From contig JAGBNK010000020.1 in NCBI GenBank assembly GCA_017634455.1, positions 62,001 through 126,000 on the forward strand: a stretch of 64,000 bases of DNA, in the 5' to 3' direction. Of the stretch, positions 16,495 through 26,461 are shown piece after piece; the stretch's first letter is position 1; each line of letters opens with the position of its first letter. Origin of the DNA: Lachnospiraceae bacterium. Lineage in GTDB: Bacteria > Bacillota > Clostridia > Lachnospirales > Lachnospiraceae. Below the pieces are notes generated by a model that did not search any database, was not told the origin of the DNA, and saw only the letters and a list, made by a program, of their open reading frames with translations. The position numbers and the translations under genes were made by a program.

Positions 16495-19160
16495 CTATTC
16501 TTCACCTTTACCTGCAACTCGTTCAATATGTTAAGGGCATCTATAGGAGTCATTTTAGAAATCTCAAGATTTCTCAACTCATCGATAATATCATCATCTT
16601 TGACTGTGTCAAAGAACGACAACTGAGCCTTGTCTACATCATCAAGAGGCTTGGTCTTGATTTTGCCATTTACAGTCTGGCCCTCCAGGGAGATATTCTT
16701 GGCAATATCTACAATATCATTTTCCACCAACTGCTCCACGATTCTATTGGCACGCTCAACTACCTCGTCCGGCAATCCTGCAAGCTTGGCAACTGCAATA
16801 CCATAACTCTTGTCAGCCCCACCTGGTACAATCTTGCGAAGGAATACTATGTCGTCACCATTTTCCTTGACAGCGATACAGTAATTGTTGACGCCTTCCA
16901 AACGGCCTTCCAACTCAGTTAACTCGTGATAATGAGTAGCAAATAATGTCTTGGCTCCCAAAATCTTACTGTTGCTAATGTGCTCCACAACAGCCCAGGC
17001 AATACTTAATCCATCAAATGTTGAAGTTCCTCGACCAATCTCATCCAAAATAAGAAGAGAATTCTTGGTAGCATTTCTCAAAATATTAGAAACCTCATTC
17101 ATCTCAACCATGAAGGTAGACTGGCCTGAAGCCAGATCGTCAGAGGCTCCTACTCTGGTAAATATTCGGTCACATACACCAATATTTGCCGACTTGGCAG
17201 GAACAAATGAACCCATCTGTGCCATAAGTACAATGAGAGCCACCTGTCGCATATAAGTAGATTTTCCAGCCATATTAGGACCTGTAATAATTGAAAATCT
17301 GTTCTTGCGATTGTCCAGATAAGTGTCATTATCAATGAACATATTGCCTTCAATCATCTGTTCAACAACCGGATGTCTACCGCCTTTTATATCAATAACA
17401 CCCTTGGTATTAATCTTTGGTCTCACAAAATGATTCTTCTCAGCTACATAAGCCAGTGAACAATATACATCTAATGCCGCAATTGCCTTGGCAGTATTTT
17501 GAATTCTGATAACCTGTGTAGCCACCTTGTTTCTAAGCTCTTTAAACAGCTCATATTCCAGGGACAGGAGTTTATCTTCCGCTCCTAAAATTGTATCTTC
17601 CAACTCCTTCAATTCAGGAGTGAAATATCTCTCTGCATTGGCCAAAGTCTGCTTTCTCTGGTAATCAGCAGGCACCAAATCCTTGTAAGAGTTGGTTACC
17701 TCCAGATAATATCCGAAGACCTTGTTATATTTAATCTTGAGATTCTTGATTCCAGTGCGGTCACGCTCCTTGGCTTCCAATTCAGCCAGCCATGTTTTGC
17801 CATCTGTCTTGGCCTTGCGAAGTCTATCAATTTCCTCGAAATAACCGTCCTTGATTATGCCTCCATCTCTAGCCGAAATAGGTGGTTCTTCACAAATCAT
17901 ATCATCAATCATTTTGTGAATATCTCGTAAATCATCTATCTCCTCATTGAGAGCGCATAGATTGTCTGCAGTAAAATCATTTAACACAATCTTGATAGCT
18001 GGAAGCATCTTCAATGAATTTCTAAATGCCAGCATATCTCTAGGGTTTGCTGTCTGGTAAATGATTCTGGTATTCAATCTCTCCAAATCATAGATTGGTG
18101 TCAAATATTCTCTCAATTCATCTCTTTGAATAATCTTGGCTGTAAGCTCATCCACAGCATCCAGTCTCTTCTTGATTTCAACCTCATCTGTAAGAGGCTG
18201 CTCAATATAACTGCGAAGCATTCTGGCTCCCATGGCTGTCTTGGTTTTATCCAATACCCATAGAAGTGAACCACGCTTCTGCTTCTCACGCAAAGTTTCA
18301 ATTAATTCCAGGTTTCTTCTAGTTGAAGAATCAATCAACATGAAATTTCCATTGATATAAGGCTTGATTTGATTGATCTGTTCAAGCTTGGTCTTCTGAA
18401 TCTCATATAGATATTTGAGAAGTGCTCCTGAAGATACACTTCCTACTGGAAATTCCACCAGACCAAGTCCTGAGAGTCTTGATGCCTTGAAATGTTCTAA
18501 CAGAAGTTCAATAGCAAGTCTCTCATCAAAATATCTGGCATCTAATTCAGAGATGGAAATCTGCATACGATTTTCCAAATCAGATAAATCAATTCCACTT
18601 ATAGTGAAATTCTCATTACATACAATCTCTGATGGCTGATATTTATTGATTTCATCCATACAGTTTCTCACTGAATCCACTTCAGTGACGAAGAAATCAG
18701 CTGTAGAAACATCACAGATAGATAAACCGAATTTATCACCATCATAGAAGATTCCCATTATATAATTATTTCTACCATCATCCAATGCTGCTGCGTCCAT
18801 ATTAGTACCAGGAGTGACAATTCGGGTCACTTCTCTCTTCACCATTCCCTTAGCTTCCTTTGGATCTTCCACCTGCTCACATACAGCTACCTTATAACCT
18901 TTTTCAATTAATCTGGTAAGATAACTTTCTGCTGCATGATGAGGAACACCACACATTGGAGCTCTCTCATCCAATCCACAGCTCTTTCCTGTGAGAGTGA
19001 TTTCAAGTTCTCTGGATACAGTTTCAGCATCCTCAAAGAACATTTCATAGAAATCTCCTAATCTGTAGAACAATATATAACCAGGATATTCTTTCTTGGT
19101 ATTGAGATAATGTTGCATCATTGGTGTTAATTTATCAAAATCAACTTCTTTACTATTCAT
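16488..19160 (-). CDS. mutS: DNA mismatch repair protein MutS
   Basis: Recognises base mismatches and small loops in DNA. The 890-residue protein has the mismatch-binding Phe-X-Glu in GDFYEMFFEDA (37-40), the connector and lever domains, and a C-terminal ABC-type ATPase with Walker A GPNMAGKST (627-635), LILDEIGRGTSTFDG (Walker B and D-loop) and ATHYHEL. The tail has LSFFDTV, a likely sliding-clamp contact. An AAGGTG site lies five bases before the ATG. It overlaps the upstream FAD gene by eight bases and mutL by seven, so all three are probably translated from one message. Confidence 0.97.
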   Translation of the reverse strand: MNSKEVDFDKLTPMMQHYLNTKKEYPGYILFYRLGDFYEMFFEDAETVSRELEITLTGKSCGLDERAPMCGVPHHAAESYLTRLIEKGYKVAVCEQVEDPKEAKGMVKREVTRIVTPGTNMDAAALDDGRNNYIMGIFYDGDKFGLSICDVSTADFFVTEVDSVRNCMDEINKYQPSEIVCNENFTISGIDLSDLENRMQISISELDARYFDERLAIELLLEHFKASRLSGLGLVEFPVGSVSSGALLKYLYEIQKTKLEQINQIKPYINGNFMLIDSSTRRNLELIETLREKQKRGSLLWVLDKTKTAMGARMLRSYIEQPLTDEVEIKKRLDAVDELTAKIIQRDELREYLTPIYDLERLNTRIIYQTANPRDMLAFRNSLKMLPAIKIVLNDFTADNLCALNEEIDDLRDIHKMIDDMICEEPPISARDGGIIKDGYFEEIDRLRKAKTDGKTWLAELEAKERDRTGIKNLKIKYNKVFGYYLEVTNSYKDLVPADYQRKQTLANAERYFTPELKELEDTILGAEDKLLSLEYELFKELRNKVATQVIRIQNTAKAIAALDVYCSLAYVAEKNHFVRPKINTKGVIDIKGGRHPVVEQMIEGNMFIDNDTYLDNRKNRFSIITGPNMAGKSTYMRQVALIVLMAQMGSFVPAKSANIGVCDRIFTRVGASDDLASGQSTFMVEMNEVSNILRNATKNSLLILDEIGRGTSTFDGLSIAWAVVEHISNSKILGAKTLFATHYHELTELEGRLEGVNNYCIAVKENGDDIVFLRKIVPGGADKSYGIAVAKLAGLPDEVVERANRIVEQLVENDIVDIAKNISLEGQTVNGKIKTKPLDDVDKAQLSFFDTVKDDDIIDELRNLEISKMTPIDALNILNELQVKVKNRW

Positions 19161-20763
19161 AATTCACCTTGTATTTTTCAATAATTTTTTCTGCCACTTT
19201 CATTCCGTCCATGGCTGCTGACATAATTCCTCCAGCATATCCAGCTCCTTCTCCACAAGGATATAAGCCCTTGATATTACTCTCAAAGCTCTCATCTCTT
19301 GTAATTCGAACTGGAGAGGAAGTGCGGCTCTCAATGCCTGACATAATGGCATCAGCTCTGTCAAAACCATGTATCTTGCGTCCAAATCTATGCATTGCCT
19401 CAATAAATGACTCATTCATTTCATCACTTAATAATTGACGCAAATTGGCAAAGCATGTGTTTTTGCAGACTTTTGATTCAAATTCTCCATAGGAAGTACT
19501 AATTACATTTTCCTCAAAATCTCCAAACAACTGTTGTGGGATACGACCCTGACCTAATTCATAAGCCTTGATCTCTAGCTCCTCCTGAAATAAAACTCCA
19601 GCAAGAGGATCTGACATATCATAATCCTTTTCCCCCACTGATATAATAATTGCACTATTGGCATTACCTGAAGCTCTATCAGAGTAACTCATTCCATTAA
19701 TAGCCAATTTATGTGAAACAGAGGAAGCATTTACCACATATCCTCCCGGACACATGCAGAATGAATATACTCCTCTGGAATTATCTAGATTAGCTGTCAA
19801 TTTATAATTTGCCACAGGCAAATCCTTGTATTCCTTGCCATATTGGGATATATCAATCATGCTCTGAGGATGTTCAACACGAAATCCCACTGCAAACTCC
19901 TTGGCTTTCATATCAATATCTAAATCATGCAGCATGCGAAATGTATCTCTGGCACTATGTCCAATAGCCAGAATTGCCACATCTGTAGCTACATAATTAG
20001 AGTCATTGTAATACAGACCTTTGAGATTATGAGTCTCATCAAAGTCCATTCCCGAAACTTTTGACTCAAATAATACCTGACCTCCAAGTTTGATTATCTC
20101 ATTTCGCATATTTGCCACAACCTGCATCAGCACATCTGTGCCTATATGAGGTTTTGCATCATATAATATATTTTCAGAAGCTCCAAACTTGTAAAATGTA
20201 TGAAGCACATAACTATTTCTTCCAAATTTATCCTTTACCAAAGTGTTGAGCTTACCATCAGAAAATGTACCAGCTCCACCTTCACCAAACTGTACATTGG
20301 ATTCTGGATTTAACTCTCCTGTCTCCCAGAAATGATTTACATCCTCATGTCTGCTAGCCACATCTCTGCCTCTCTCCAACACAATTGGTTTAAAGCCAGC
20401 CTGAGCTAAAATATACCCGGCAAATAATCCAGCAGGGCCCATACCAATTATAACCGGCGGTTTATTGAGACTTACATCTCCTGCCTGTGGAATAACATAT
20501 TCCACCAGATTATCCTCCGTTACATTGTTGTTCTTTAAAACCTTGCTTATAAGATGTGACTTGTTCTCTTCAAAAATCACTCGAACCTTGTAGATATAAT
20601 AAATATCAGGTTTCTTTCTGGCATCAATAGATTTTTTCAATATCTCAAAATCATAGATATCTTCCTTCTTCACTCTTAAACTGTGAGCAATGATACCCTT
20701 CATATTGGAAAGATCAGCATTATATTCTATTTTCAATTGATTCAATATAATTGCATTTTTCAT
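19153..20763 (-). CDS. Uncharacterised FAD-dependent dehydrogenase (COG2509 type)
   Basis: A 536-residue flavoprotein of unknown substrate. The N-terminal domain (about 1-95) is a small alpha/beta module with a Lys-rich YIYKVRVIFEE. The Rossmann motif VIIGMGPAGLFAGYILAQAG follows near residue 104, then VLERG. VQFGEGGAGTFSDGKLNT, AIGHSARDTF and the C-terminal GLYPCGEGAGYAGGIMSAAM place it in the COG2509 family. AGGTT precedes the ATG. It overlaps mutS by eight bases and lies nine bases after another flavoprotein gene. No role in repair is known; the linkage may be positional only. Confidence 0.88.
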   Translation of the reverse strand: MKNAIILNQLKIEYNADLSNMKGIIAHSLRVKKEDIYDFEILKKSIDARKKPDIYYIYKVRVIFEENKSHLISKVLKNNNVTEDNLVEYVIPQAGDVSLNKPPVIIGMGPAGLFAGYILAQAGFKPIVLERGRDVASRHEDVNHFWETGELNPESNVQFGEGGAGTFSDGKLNTLVKDKFGRNSYVLHTFYKFGASENILYDAKPHIGTDVLMQVVANMRNEIIKLGGQVLFESKVSGMDFDETHNLKGLYYNDSNYVATDVAILAIGHSARDTFRMLHDLDIDMKAKEFAVGFRVEHPQSMIDISQYGKEYKDLPVANYKLTANLDNSRGVYSFCMCPGGYVVNASSVSHKLAINGMSYSDRASGNANSAIIISVGEKDYDMSDPLAGVLFQEELEIKAYELGQGRIPQQLFGDFEENVISTSYGEFESKVCKNTCFANLRQLLSDEMNESFIEAMHRFGRKIHGFDRADAIMSGIESRTSSPVRITRDESFESNIKGLYPCGEGAGYAGGIMSAAMDGMKVAEKIIEKYKVNYE

Positions 20764-20772
20764 ATATTTAAC

Positions 20773-21963
20773 CTATCTCTCACTGGCATGTAATCCTGCA
20801 ACATAGCCTGAACTCCAAGCCCACTGCAGATTGTATCCTCCACAGATACCATCAACATCCAACACTTCTCCTGCAAAATATAATCCTGGATGAATCAGAG
20901 ATTCCAATGTGGATTTATTAATCTCTGACATATCTACTCCACCTGTAGTAACCTGAGCAGTTTTATCATCCACTCTGTCAGGAATGAAGGTCATATGTTT
21001 GAATAATTTAACACATTTATCCAAATCACCCTGGGATTTGTTATATATATATCTAGTAAGTTTCTCCGGCACAATTCCACTTATTGCATCAGCTGTATTA
21101 TGATTTTCCAGACGATTTTTGAGCATATCAGCAACCTCATCCTCTGTATACTCAGGAATCAAATCGCATTCCACCCATGCCTTTTTCCCAGAATTCAAAG
21201 CTCTTGATATGCATCTGGAAGCTTGAAATACCACAATTCCTGATATTCCATCTTCACTGAATTGAAGCTCTCCCTCATGGAACTCAATAAGTTCATCTTC
21301 CACGTAAGTATTAACTTTGGCTTTGGTTCTCACTCCTGAGACTTTGGACAATGACCTATCTGAAATAATAAGCTTACCCAATGCAGGAAGGGGTGAAATC
21401 ACATTATGTCCAAGCAATGAGGCATAATAAAAGCCATCACCATTACTTCCTGGAATCTTAGAAGTATTGCCTCCTGTGGCAATAATCAGTTTATTACAAT
21501 ATACAGGATTAATATCCCTGTCTATAACAAAGCCATCATCCACTGTATTAAAGGATTTGATTTTGCGCTCATATATAAATTCTACGCCTAAATCAGTGGC
21601 TGTTTTAACCAAAGCTTCTCTTATGGTAGCCGCCTCATTGGTGCGTGGATAATATAAATCTCCACGCTTATCATAAAGTACATTTTCCTCATAAAAGAAT
21701 TTCAAAGTATCCTCATAACCAAACTGATCAAATATATTTTCTATGCAATCATAGTTGTAATTATGATATGCAGCAGAATTAATATTGGAGTTGGTGAAAT
21801 TACATCTGCCATTTCCAGTTGCAAGGATTTTATGAGCCAAATCTGGGTTTATTTCAAACACAAGGACAGAGGCCCCAGTTTTTGCTGCAGTTATAGCAGC
21901 CATAAGACCGGAAGCCCCTCCCCCTATTATACAAATATCATATTCTAAAATATTTCTTCCCAT
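20773..21963 (-). CDS. YhiN/HI0933-type NAD(P)/FAD-dependent oxidoreductase
   Basis: Flavoprotein of the HI0933/BaiN-like family. The N-terminal FAD motif is IIGGGASGLMAAITAAKTGA, followed by KILATGNGRCNFTN, which is diagnostic. The C terminus reads YFAGEVLDVDGICGGYNLQW, also typical. Relatives have been linked to bile-acid side reactions (BaiN) or have no known substrate; function here is not assigned. I choose the ATG at 21961-21963 because AGGTG lies six bases before it. A GTG three codons earlier is possible. It begins about ten bases after the flippase gene and probably shares its transcript. Confidence 0.88.
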   Translation of the reverse strand: MGRNILEYDICIIGGGASGLMAAITAAKTGASVLVFEINPDLAHKILATGNGRCNFTNSNINSAAYHNYNYDCIENIFDQFGYEDTLKFFYEENVLYDKRGDLYYPRTNEAATIREALVKTATDLGVEFIYERKIKSFNTVDDGFVIDRDINPVYCNKLIIATGGNTSKIPGSNGDGFYYASLLGHNVISPLPALGKLIISDRSLSKVSGVRTKAKVNTYVEDELIEFHEGELQFSEDGISGIVVFQASRCISRALNSGKKAWVECDLIPEYTEDEVADMLKNRLENHNTADAISGIVPEKLTRYIYNKSQGDLDKCVKLFKHMTFIPDRVDDKTAQVTTGGVDMSEINKSTLESLIHPGLYFAGEVLDVDGICGGYNLQWAWSSGYVAGLHASER

Positions 21964-21972
21964 ATTAAGCAC

Positions 21973-23631
21973 CTATATCAAATGAAGCTTCTCGCATAAG
22001 CTTACAATGAGCTCGCCCTTTGGCATACGCATCAGTTCATTTTCTGTAAGTCCTTTCATTTTCAATAGAAGTATGCCATATACAGCCACTCCAACAACAA
22101 TACTGAGTATGGTTGATACAGCATTGGAATGCAACAGAGTATAGCACAGTTTATAAATGGCATATACGCTGACACCCATTACCAATGAAGAAATCGCTGG
22201 AATAATATAAGTCTTCTCTATATTCTGTGAAGAACTGGTATATTTCTTCAAGGCAATATCATTTAATATGCATACAACCAAACCATATATGTTATTGGCA
22301 ATAACAACGGCATAAATATTCAAGTCAAAGAATTCCATTAAAATGATAAGGAATATAACATGTATCAATATTGCAATAACCGAGTTTATGACAGGGATCT
22401 TCATTTTATCAATACCCTGTAACAAACCGTTGGTCAAAGTCGATAAAGCAAATAATGCAATGGAAATGGTACCTAAAATCATTATATACATGGTAGTATC
22501 ATCACCATCAGCAAATAATAACAGATTCAATGCCTTGCCAAGTACAGCCATTCCTACAGCAGATGGAATTGCAATAACCATAATAAATCTTGTAGCCAGA
22601 TTAATCTGATGATTTACACGGTCATAATCCTCGGCAAAGTATGCTGTAGACAGACTTGGCACACAGGAAGCTGCCAGTGATGAAGCAATAGAAATCGGCA
22701 CGTTGGTAAGTACAATAAACTGACCACTGTATACGCCCCACCATTCACTGATGGTCTTGGCATCATAACCTTGTAATACAGCTATATTTTTGAATACACC
22801 CTGATCTATAAGAGTACTTATACTGTATACTACAGTACTTAAAAGTACAGGAACAATTGTAAGTAATAATACCCTGAATACTTCACCGTAAGATTCCTGA
22901 TTTCTGCTATGATCTCGAATAAGCTTCTTCTTAAATCTTCTTCGGTAAGCCATATATATAAATGCAACGATTCCCAAGGCCAAAATGGCACCAGACAAAG
23001 TACCCAAGGTACCACCTGCCGCTCCATATGCAGCAGCATAATTATCTGGATTGCCGAGAACGGCTCCTACTTTCTTACCGTAAGAAAATAGCATATAAGC
23101 TGCAACTACAGATACAATAGCATTTAATATCTGCTCACATATCTGTGAAAATGCACTTGGCATCATAGTATTTAATCCCTGGAAGAATCCTCTGAACACT
23201 CCCAGAATTGCTACTATAAACAGAGTTGGTGCCAACACCTTCAAAGCAAGGACACTCATAGGAGTCTTCAACAAGGTTCCGGCGAAAAAGTCAGCTCCAA
23301 AGAATACAACCAAAGCACCGATACCACCACTTATAACTGCAAAAATCATGGCGCTTCTAAATACTTTGAGAGCATCCTTGGCATGGCCCACAGCCATTCT
23401 TGCAGATACCAGTTTAGATACTGCAAGAGGCAGTGAATATGAGGAAATAATAAGCATAATATTATATATACTATAGGCTGTGCCGTAATAATCATTTCCC
23501 GTTTTACCAATAATAGCTGTCAGCGGCATTCTATAAATAAGTCCTACAATACGACTTATAATAGATGCTATTGCCAAAATTGAACCTTGAACTATGAAAT
23601 TTGTGTCGCTTTTCTTCGCTCTGTTATTCAA
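21973..23631 (-). CDS. MurJ/SpoVB-like lipid II or polysaccharide flippase
   Basis: Polytopic membrane protein of the MOP superfamily, 552 residues with about 14 helices. The start of the family domain, VQGSILAIASIISRIVGLIY, and the charged PLAVSKLVSARMA region match the YtgP/SpoVB branch. In Bacillus, YtgP (MurJ) exports lipid II. Presence in a wall-synthesis gene string, with no spore genes nearby, favours MurJ function, but this is inference. The start appears to be TTG, ten bases after TGGAG. The 49-base gap to the DUF3048 gene shows no clear terminator. Confidence 0.87.
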   Translation of the reverse strand: MNNRAKKSDTNFIVQGSILAIASIISRIVGLIYRMPLTAIIGKTGNDYYGTAYSIYNIMLIISSYSLPLAVSKLVSARMAVGHAKDALKVFRSAMIFAVISGGIGALVVFFGADFFAGTLLKTPMSVLALKVLAPTLFIVAILGVFRGFFQGLNTMMPSAFSQICEQILNAIVSVVAAYMLFSYGKKVGAVLGNPDNYAAAYGAAGGTLGTLSGAILALGIVAFIYMAYRRRFKKKLIRDHSRNQESYGEVFRVLLLTIVPVLLSTVVYSISTLIDQGVFKNIAVLQGYDAKTISEWWGVYSGQFIVLTNVPISIASSLAASCVPSLSTAYFAEDYDRVNHQINLATRFIMVIAIPSAVGMAVLGKALNLLLFADGDDTTMYIMILGTISIALFALSTLTNGLLQGIDKMKIPVINSVIAILIHVIFLIILMEFFDLNIYAVVIANNIYGLVVCILNDIALKKYTSSSQNIEKTYIIPAISSLVMGVSVYAIYKLCYTLLHSNAVSTILSIVVGVAVYGILLLKMKGLTENELMRMPKGELIVSLCEKLHLI

Positions 23632-23680
23632 GATAAAATATCTCCAAATCTACAATAATATAAGTATAAAATTCAATAAA

Positions 23681-24775
23681 TTATTCTAATCCATCAGCAG
23701 TTGCTGAGAATACATTTCTGTCAGCATACTGATTCTGTATAATACTAACCCAGGTTTTACCAGGATTCAATTGGATTTCCTTGTTGTTTGAGTCATAGTA
23801 ATGTGTAATTCCATCCTCTGTTGACTTAGTCCATGTAACATCAATCATCTTACCATTTGTAATATATTTTCCTTCACCTGAACCGGATACTGTAAGATTA
23901 AGATATCCTTCTGGAGAATCATATACATCACTTATTACATTCTGTAAAATAATATTCTTTACTTCAATCTGCTTCTCATCAACCTTGTCAATCTGAGCTT
24001 CACCATACTGGAATCTCTTGTAAGTCTTGGTCTTGTCATCATATACAAAAGAAGGTGTGTTAGATGGATAATATAATCTCAAAGCCTTACAATCTGTACC
24101 CTTATCAAGATTATTTTCCTTGCCCTCTTCTACAAAGAGATAATGTCCTGGATATTTAGAATCATACTCTTCTCTGTAGCCCTTCTTGGCAATACCCTCT
24201 TTGATACCCTGTTCGCTTACATATGCATTGTGAGGAGCTTTTCTATCATCTGATCTGTAAAATGTTGAGCTAACTGAACCATCAAGACCACTGATATTAT
24301 TTACCAAACCGCTCTCCAAAACTTCCAAAGCGAATACACTCTGTCCAAAGTGAACATAAACTGAATCGAATTCACCTGCGAAGTATGCGAAATATGGACG
24401 ACAGCTTCTTACATTACCGATTTTATCCAAACCAGAGTAATCTTCGTAGATAGCCATAAGTCTTGTAAGGCCACCTTCCATTGGACACTCATAGATAACG
24501 CCGGCTTTGTTAAGTCCGTACTGAGGCATAGCAACTGGAATATTCTCTGTCATAACAGATACAGGTCTCTTCTTACCCTGCTCCTCTGGAACCCACTCAC
24601 CAGTAAGGAGAGATCTCATCTCACCCTTGTGTGTTGTATCTTCTACTTTCTTCTCAGTCTTAACCACAGGCTCTTCCTTTGGTTTTGTAACGTTGTAGAT
24701 AACAACGCCGCCGATAGCAAGTGCAGCAACTACACCAGCTATAATAGCTATAAGTTTTGTTTTTGCAATTTTCAT
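23681..24775 (-). CDS. DUF3048 (YerB-like) membrane-anchored protein
   Basis: A 364-residue extracytoplasmic protein with an N-terminal membrane helix (about 7-27), a Lys/Glu-rich spacer and two DUF3048 domains. Characteristic stretches are RPVSVMTENIPVAMPQYGLN, GNVRSCRPYFAYFAGEFD, and the C-terminal GKTWVSIIQN. The helix has no lipobox cysteine, unlike Bacillus YerB, so it is probably anchored by the uncleaved helix. Function is unknown. It lies seven bases after ybeY, with GGGAGG about 12 bases before the ATG. Confidence 0.85.
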   Translation of the reverse strand: MKIAKTKLIAIIAGVVAALAIGGVVIYNVTKPKEEPVVKTEKKVEDTTHKGEMRSLLTGEWVPEEQGKKRPVSVMTENIPVAMPQYGLNKAGVIYECPMEGGLTRLMAIYEDYSGLDKIGNVRSCRPYFAYFAGEFDSVYVHFGQSVFALEVLESGLVNNISGLDGSVSSTFYRSDDRKAPHNAYVSEQGIKEGIAKKGYREEYDSKYPGHYLFVEEGKENNLDKGTDCKALRLYYPSNTPSFVYDDKTKTYKRFQYGEAQIDKVDEKQIEVKNIILQNVISDVYDSPEGYLNLTVSGSGEGKYITNGKMIDVTWTKSTEDGITHYYDSNNKEIQLNPGKTWVSIIQNQYADRNVFSATADGLE

Positions 24776-24782
24776 TTTAAAT

Positions 24783-25283
24783 TCATTCCTCCCTAGTAAT
24801 ATTTAAAGCATTTAAAATGTTTTCCTGTTTTTCCTCCATAACATTGGCTTCTGGAGGAGTCATATGATCATAGCCCATGAGATGAAGCATACTGTGAGCA
24901 ATCAAGAATGCATATTCTCTCTTAATTGAATGACCATATTCTTCGGCTTGCTTCAATACATGTTCCACACTTATTACAATGTCTCCAAGCATGGCTTCTC
25001 CTGTCTCTGGATTAAAGATATCATCTTGATTTTCCAAATCAGAGAAATCACCAGCCGATTTATATTCAATCAGCGGAAAAGACAAAACATCTGTTGACTT
25101 ATCCAGCTGTCTGAATTCCTTGTTAATATCCTGAATGGCTGCATCATCAGTCAATGTAATATCAACCTCTGACTCGAAGGGAAATTCCTCCATATCTAAA
25201 GCCATATCAATAACCTGTTTTGCCACTTCTTTGTAATCAAAGTCAAATGGCACTTCTACCTCTTCTTCAAATAAATATTTCAT
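24783..25283 (-). CDS. ybeY: Endoribonuclease YbeY (rRNA maturation)
   Basis: Zinc-dependent single-strand RNase needed for 16S rRNA 3' processing and ribosome quality control. The zinc motif HSMLHLMGYDH gives His130, His134 and His140 of the 166-residue protein. The usual second position of this motif is Gly and here it is Ser. DKSTDVLSFP and LGDIVIS are also family marks. The ATG at 25281-25283 overlaps the TGA of the upstream gene as ATGA, and GGAGG lies about ten bases before it. A longer in-frame start would add MSCCGGYFR but lacks a site. It occupies the same place as in the Bacillus phoH-pgpH-ybeY order. Confidence 0.95.
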   Translation of the reverse strand: MKYLFEEEVEVPFDFDYKEVAKQVIDMALDMEEFPFESEVDITLTDDAAIQDINKEFRQLDKSTDVLSFPLIEYKSAGDFSDLENQDDIFNPETGEAMLGDIVISVEHVLKQAEEYGHSIKREYAFLIAHSMLHLMGYDHMTPPEANVMEEKQENILNALNITREE

Positions 25284-26461
25284 TCTAAAATATCCTCCGC
25301 AACAAGACATTCTCTTATCTTCAAGAACTGATTCATACCTAACTTACTCTCATCATAACAACCAGCTCCCGATAATTCATTTAAAGTCTGATATGTTACC
25401 ATATCCTGATTCCAGGTACTTGACATTGTATCTGCATCAAGGACTTCCATCTTCTGAACCAGGGCATCAACCATATGTACAATAGCAGATTCAACTGTCT
25501 GAGGTTTTCTGATTATGCATCCATATTCTTCCATGATCTCCATGACAGAAGCCGGAAAGCAATGCTCATTGGCCAATCTCAAAGCATTATCAATTTCAGG
25601 CTCACCTTCCATTTTGCCCAGACGATAATAGAAACCGGCTACACAACAGCGCATAGCATCTGCTCCAATCTCTTCAGCGCATTTGGCAGACAATCTGGAA
25701 ACTCTTCTGGCATGAGCATACTCAGCCATGGAATAAGCTCTAATATCTCTAGCCAATGGATAATCCTCATCAATGAGATTCATATAATTGTCTCTTACTT
25801 CTTCCTGCACCTTTCGCTGCAATCTGCTAAATGCAATGATAATTATAAGAACAGAAACTACAGAATTAGCAAAGGCATATATAATTTCAATCTCAGAGAT
25901 TTTGTGATTGGCTCTGTAATAGAAGATACAAGGGAAAATGAGACTTACTATAAAATAAATTATATATAGATAAATCTTCTCTCTCTGTGTAGCCTTCTTC
26001 ATTACATTTGCCAGCATTGTACCTATAATGGATACAAGCAGATAACAATACAAGGTATTATTACTAAGCTGACAGTAAAAGCATAATATGCAGATATAAT
26101 ACAGAGTCAAACATAAACTATCCAAATCTCCCAATACGCATGAAAGCAGGGAAGATATACAGATAACAGGCACGAAATATGCCGGGCAATAACTGAAGCC
26201 ATAGATTAGAATCCATGAAAATAATACTGCTGCAAATATCTTGCCATAATTAGTTGCCTCTCCCATTGGAAGCATATCATCTATTCTCTTTATGGACATA
26301 CAAAATACAAATACTACAAGAAATGCTATATTAATGGCCAGGATTCCCAGGATATCATCAAGAAGCATTTCTTTCTTATATAGAAAAGCAATATTTCCAA
26401 GGGCGAATATGATAATCATCCCCAGAATATATTTCAATCTCTTAGCTGATGGATTAATCAT
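25280..26461 (-). CDS. PgpH-like membrane protein with a degenerate HD domain
   Basis: Probable relative of PgpH, the membrane HD phosphodiesterase that breaks down cyclic di-AMP. The 393 residues hold seven or eight helices (about 10-210) and a C-terminal domain that aligns with the PgpH HD region: EYAHARRVSRLSAKCAEEIG, then GFYYRLGK, then KPQTVESAIVHMVDAL. PgpH has YYHDIGK where this protein has YYRLGK (Tyr279-Arg280), so the HD dyad is lost. The segment with further metal-binding histidines is shortened, and EQHHGT becomes MEEYGC. The large extracellular N-terminal domain of PgpH is absent. It overlaps phoH by eight bases and ybeY by four, the conserved PgpH position. It is likely a pseudo-enzyme, but it is intact and not a pseudogene. 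Confidence 0.8.
   Translation of the reverse strand: MINPSAKRLKYILGMIIIFALGNIAFLYKKEMLLDDILGILAINIAFLVVFVFCMSIKRIDDMLPMGEATNYGKIFAAVLFSWILIYGFSYCPAYFVPVICISSLLSCVLGDLDSLCLTLYYICILCFYCQLSNNTLYCYLLVSIIGTMLANVMKKATQREKIYLYIIYFIVSLIFPCIFYYRANHKISEIEIIYAFANSVVSVLIIIIAFSRLQRKVQEEVRDNYMNLIDEDYPLARDIRAYSMAEYAHARRVSRLSAKCAEEIGADAMRCCVAGFYYRLGKMEGEPEIDNALRLANEHCFPASVMEIMEEYGCIIRKPQTVESAIVHMVDALVQKMEVLDADTMSSTWNQDMVTYQTLNELSGAGCYDESKLGMNQFLKIRECLVAEDILE

Noticed and set aside
25475-25969. Plus-strand open frame of 164 codons
   Set aside because: It lies wholly opposite the pgpH-like gene, has no ribosome site and its translation shows no family features.
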